8,350 bases of DNA, taken from positions 1 through 8,350 of the forward strand of contig JAEFAK010000071.1 in the NCBI GenBank assembly GCA_016287555.1, read 5' to 3'. The position numbers and the translations under genes are program-made. Below are positions 6,397 to 8,350 of this stretch, piece after piece; the stretch's first letter is position 1; each line of letters opens with the position of its first letter. Under the pieces are notes generated by a model. It ran no database searches and was not told where the DNA came from. It saw only the letters and a list, made by a program, of their open reading frames with translations. The stretch is from Oscillospiraceae bacterium (lineage in GTDB: Bacteria > Bacillota > Clostridia > Oscillospirales > Oscillospiraceae).

Positions 6397-7172
6397 TGAA
6401 GAAAATCAGAGTACTCATAGTGCCGTTTATCGCGCTGTTTCTCGTGCTCTGCGCGCTGGTGCTGAAGGTCGCTCTGGCGGGCTACTCGTTCCTGTCTTAT
6501 ATCCTCGTCGCAGCGGCGGCCCTGCTCATCATCCTGCACCTGCTTTTCAAGCTGGCGAAGAAGCGCGGAGCGGCCGGCGTGATCGCGAAGATACTCGTCG
6601 TCCTCATCCTGCTGGCGCTCGCTGCGGGCATAGTCATATTCGCCGTCAACGAGGCCGATGTCGTCAAAAACGCGAAGACCGAGGAGCGCGCCTATTCCAT
6701 GGACTACGTCGTCGTGCTCGGCGCGGGCGTGAACGGGACGGAGCCGTCCCTGTCGCTTCATAACAGGCTGGAAGCTGCGCTCGACTTTCTCGAAAAGGCC
6801 CCCGGCGCCGTCGCGATCGTTTCCGGCGGGCAGGGCCCCGGCGAGATGATCTCCGAGGCCGAGTGCATGCGGCAGTGGCTGGAGGCGCGCGGCGTCGCGC
6901 CCGAACGCATCGTCATGGAGCCCGCCGCGACCAACACGTACGAGAACCTGAAATTCTCCTTCGACATCATCGCCGGGCGCGAGGGCAGCATGCCCGACGG
7001 CGTAGCGATAGTCTCGAGCGAGTATCATCTCCTGCGCGCGAAGCTGCAGGCGAAGAAGCTCGGCGTCGAGAACTGCGCGGGCGTCGCCGCGAAAACGACG
7101 CTTCCCGTCCTGCGCACGAACTACTTCATGCGCGAGGCCTTCGGCGTCGCGTACGAGCGCTTTTTCGGTTGA
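6396..7172 (+). CDS. DUF218 / YdcF-like membrane protein
   Basis: This 258-residue protein has three hydrophobic N-terminal segments (about 5-27, 31-52 and 61-84), then a soluble DUF218 domain (about 102-250). The domain shows VVVLGAGVNG (105-114), LHNRLEAALDFL (121-132), VSGGQGPGEMISEAECM (142-158), ERIVMEPAATNTYENL (170-185) and SSEYHLLRA (207-215), all typical of the family that includes YdcF, SanA and ElyC. Members have been linked to envelope integrity and nucleotide binding, but no reaction is settled, so no function is assigned. The domain probably lies outside the membrane, by inference from the topology of relatives. GGAGGAAG (6384-6391) precedes the ATG, which overlaps the ABC-F stop (TAATG), indicating coupled translation. 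Its stop lies within the -35 box of the candidate prfA promoter. Confidence 0.88.
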   Translation: MKKIRVLIVPFIALFLVLCALVLKVALAGYSFLSYILVAAAALLIILHLLFKLAKKRGAAGVIAKILVVLILLALAAGIVIFAVNEADVVKNAKTEERAYSMDYVVVLGAGVNGTEPSLSLHNRLEAALDFLEKAPGAVAIVSGGQGPGEMISEAECMRQWLEARGVAPERIVMEPAATNTYENLKFSFDIIAGREGSMPDGVAIVSSEYHLLRAKLQAKKLGVENCAGVAAKTTLPVLRTNYFMREAFGVAYERFFG

Positions 7173-7197
7173 TAATCGGCACTTCCTGTGCTAAAAT
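7169..7197 (+). promoter_or_regulatory. Sigma-A-like promoter for prfA
   Basis: TTGATA (7169-7174) and TAAAAT (7192-7197) are spaced by 17 bases, and TGC before the -10 gives an extended TGn element. The -35 box contains the TGA stop of the DUF218 gene. Transcription would start near 7204, 33 bases before the prfA ATG. This would let RF1 be expressed independently of the upstream genes. Confidence 0.72.
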
Positions 7198-7236
7198 AAA
7201 TCGTTATTCTCTTATTGGTTTCTGGAGAACGGATAC

Positions 7237-8289
7237 ATGCTTGAAAAACTTCGCGACGTTGAGGAGCGCTTCCGCCGTATAGAGGAAAAGATGGCCACGC
7301 CGGAGGTCTATAACGACCCCGCGGCGGTGGCGAAGCTTTCCCGCGAGCAGAAGGAGCTGGCTCCCGTCGTCGAGGCTTACCGCCGCTACGTCAGGTATCA
7401 GAGCGATGTCGAGCAGGCCCGCGCGCTCCTGTCCGACCCGGAGATGAAGGAGATGGCCGAGGAGGAGATAGCCTCCGCGACCCGCCTCATGCAGGAGACG
7501 GAGCACGAGCTCAAGCTCCTGCTCCTCCCGCGGGACCCGAATGACTCGAAGAACGTCATCGTCGAGATACGCGGCGGCGTCGGAGGGGACGAATCCGCCC
7601 TCTTTGCCGCCGACCTTTTCCGCATGTACTCCATGTATGCCGAGCGCCGCCGCTGGAAGTGCGAGGTCACGAACGTAAACGAGACCGAGCTCGGCGGCAT
7701 CAAGGAGATATGCTTCATCATCGAGGGTGACGGGGCCTATTCCTACATGAAATTCGAAAGCGGGGTCCACCGCGTCCAGCGCGTGCCGGATACCGAGGCT
7801 TCCGGCCGCATCCATACCTCGACCGTGACCGTCGCCGTCATGCCCGAGGCGGAAGAGGTGGAATTCGAGATAAATCCCGCCGACCTCCAGATAGATACCT
7901 TCCGCTCCAGCGGAGCGGGAGGCCAGCACGTCAACAAGACAGAGAGCGCCATACGCATCACCCACATACCGACAGGCATTATAGTGGCCTGCCAGATGGA
8001 GCGCAGCCAGCACCAGAACCGCGAGGTGGCGATGCGTATGCTCCGCTCCAAGCTCATTGAAATAAAAGAGCGCGAGCACCTTGAGAAGATAAGCGACATA
8101 AAGGGCGAGCAGATGAAAATAGAATGGGGCAGCCAGATACGCTCATACGTGTTCATGCCCTATACGCTTGTCAAGGATCACAGAACGGGCTACGAGGTCG
8201 GCAACATAAACGCCGTTATGGACGGCGACCTTGACGGCTTCATAAACGCATATCTCAAATGCGCAAGCCAGGGTACACTTCAAAAATAA
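7237..8289 (+). CDS. prfA: Peptide chain release factor 1
   Basis: RF1 reads UAA and UAG in the ribosomal A site and triggers peptidyl-tRNA hydrolysis. The 350-residue protein is near the usual 355-360. It has a charged helical domain 1 (about 1-100), then GGVGGDESALFAADLFRMY (113-131), the stop-codon reading motif P-D-T (184-186, the RF1 PxT form and not the SPF of RF2) and the catalytic GGQ (228-230) within SSGAGGQHVNKTESAIR. The C-terminal IRSYVFMPY (301-309) and DGDLDGFI (329-336) are also typical. The ATG at 7237 follows GGAG (7224-7227), nine bases upstream. It has its own promoter candidate and a strong hairpin terminator directly after, so it may be monocistronic. prmC, which methylates the GGQ glutamine and often follows prfA, is not within the terminated unit. 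Confidence 0.97.
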   Translation: MLEKLRDVEERFRRIEEKMATPEVYNDPAAVAKLSREQKELAPVVEAYRRYVRYQSDVEQARALLSDPEMKEMAEEEIASATRLMQETEHELKLLLLPRDPNDSKNVIVEIRGGVGGDESALFAADLFRMYSMYAERRRWKCEVTNVNETELGGIKEICFIIEGDGAYSYMKFESGVHRVQRVPDTEASGRIHTSTVTVAVMPEAEEVEFEINPADLQIDTFRSSGAGGQHVNKTESAIRITHIPTGIIVACQMERSQHQNREVAMRMLRSKLIEIKEREHLEKISDIKGEQMKIEWGSQIRSYVFMPYTLVKDHRTGYEVGNINAVMDGDLDGFINAYLKCASQGTLQK

Positions 8290-8295
8290 ACTTAT

Positions 8296-8334
8296 AAATG
8301 GCAGTCACGTAATTTGACTGCCATTTTATATTTA
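8296..8334 (+). terminator. Intrinsic terminator after prfA
   Basis: A perfect 12-base inverted repeat, AAATGGCAGTCA (8296-8307) with TGACTGCCATTT (8315-8326), surrounds a 7-base loop and runs into a T-rich tract ending near 8334. It begins six bases after the prfA stop. The minus strand also has a fairly T-rich tail, so the hairpin might work in both directions if a convergent gene lies to the right. Confidence 0.88.
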
Positions 8335-8350
8335 TTCTAAATTATCTATT

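Noticed and set aside
7237..8289. Release factor 2 instead of release factor 1
   Set aside because: The stop-reading motif is PDT and not SPF, and the gene shows no programmed frameshift.
1..8350. CRISPR arrays, tRNA or rRNA genes, insertion sequences, phage genes
   Set aside because: No repeated spacer pattern, cloverleaf, transposase or terminal inverted repeats were seen on reading both strands by eye.

Overview
The window is densely packed, chromosomal, housekeeping-type DNA from a bacterium with GC-rich codon usage. Several features point to the Firmicutes, most likely a Clostridia or Oscillospirales-like lineage: a TmcAL (YlbM-type) tRNA acetate ligase, Shine-Dalgarno sites of the GGAGG type, sigma-A-like promoters with TGn-extended -10 boxes, a TTG start, and divergent rodA/tsaE genes. 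This taxonomic call is inference. No marker in the window fixes the genus.

Layout, left to right. (1) The 3' two thirds of tmcAL runs rightward off the left edge and meets a leftward SAM-methyltransferase gene tail to tail, with their stop codons overlapping. (2) The methyltransferase is the second gene of a leftward pair led by a RodA/FtsW-type SEDS glycan polymerase. (3) A 131-base divergent control region (2541-2671) holds two back-to-back promoters, one for rodA leftward and one for tsaE rightward. (4) The rightward block is tsaE-tsaB (4-base ATGA overlap), upp, an ABC-F ATPase, a DUF218/YdcF-like membrane protein (1-base overlap with the ABC-F gene), then prfA (release factor 1). A clear hairpin terminator closes the block after prfA. 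Candidate extra promoters lie inside the end of tsaB (serving upp) and across the stop codon of the DUF218 gene (serving prfA).

Functionally, translation dominates: TmcAL makes ac4C34 in elongator tRNA-Met, TsaE and TsaB belong to the t6A37 tRNA-modification complex, ABC-F proteins act on the ribosome, and RF1 ends translation at UAA/UAG. Upp salvages uracil, and RodA with the DUF218 protein belongs to the envelope. No gene-free stretch reaches 300 bases. I see no tRNA, rRNA, insertion sequence, CRISPR array, phage gene or obvious horizontally acquired segment.

I looked for an undescribed system and did not find one. The most interesting items are regulatory: the compact divergent promoter pair, an AT-rich promoter written into the tsaB coding sequence, a nested hairpin in front of an ABC-F gene that has a weak ribosome binding site, and a tail-to-tail gene pair with no visible terminator.
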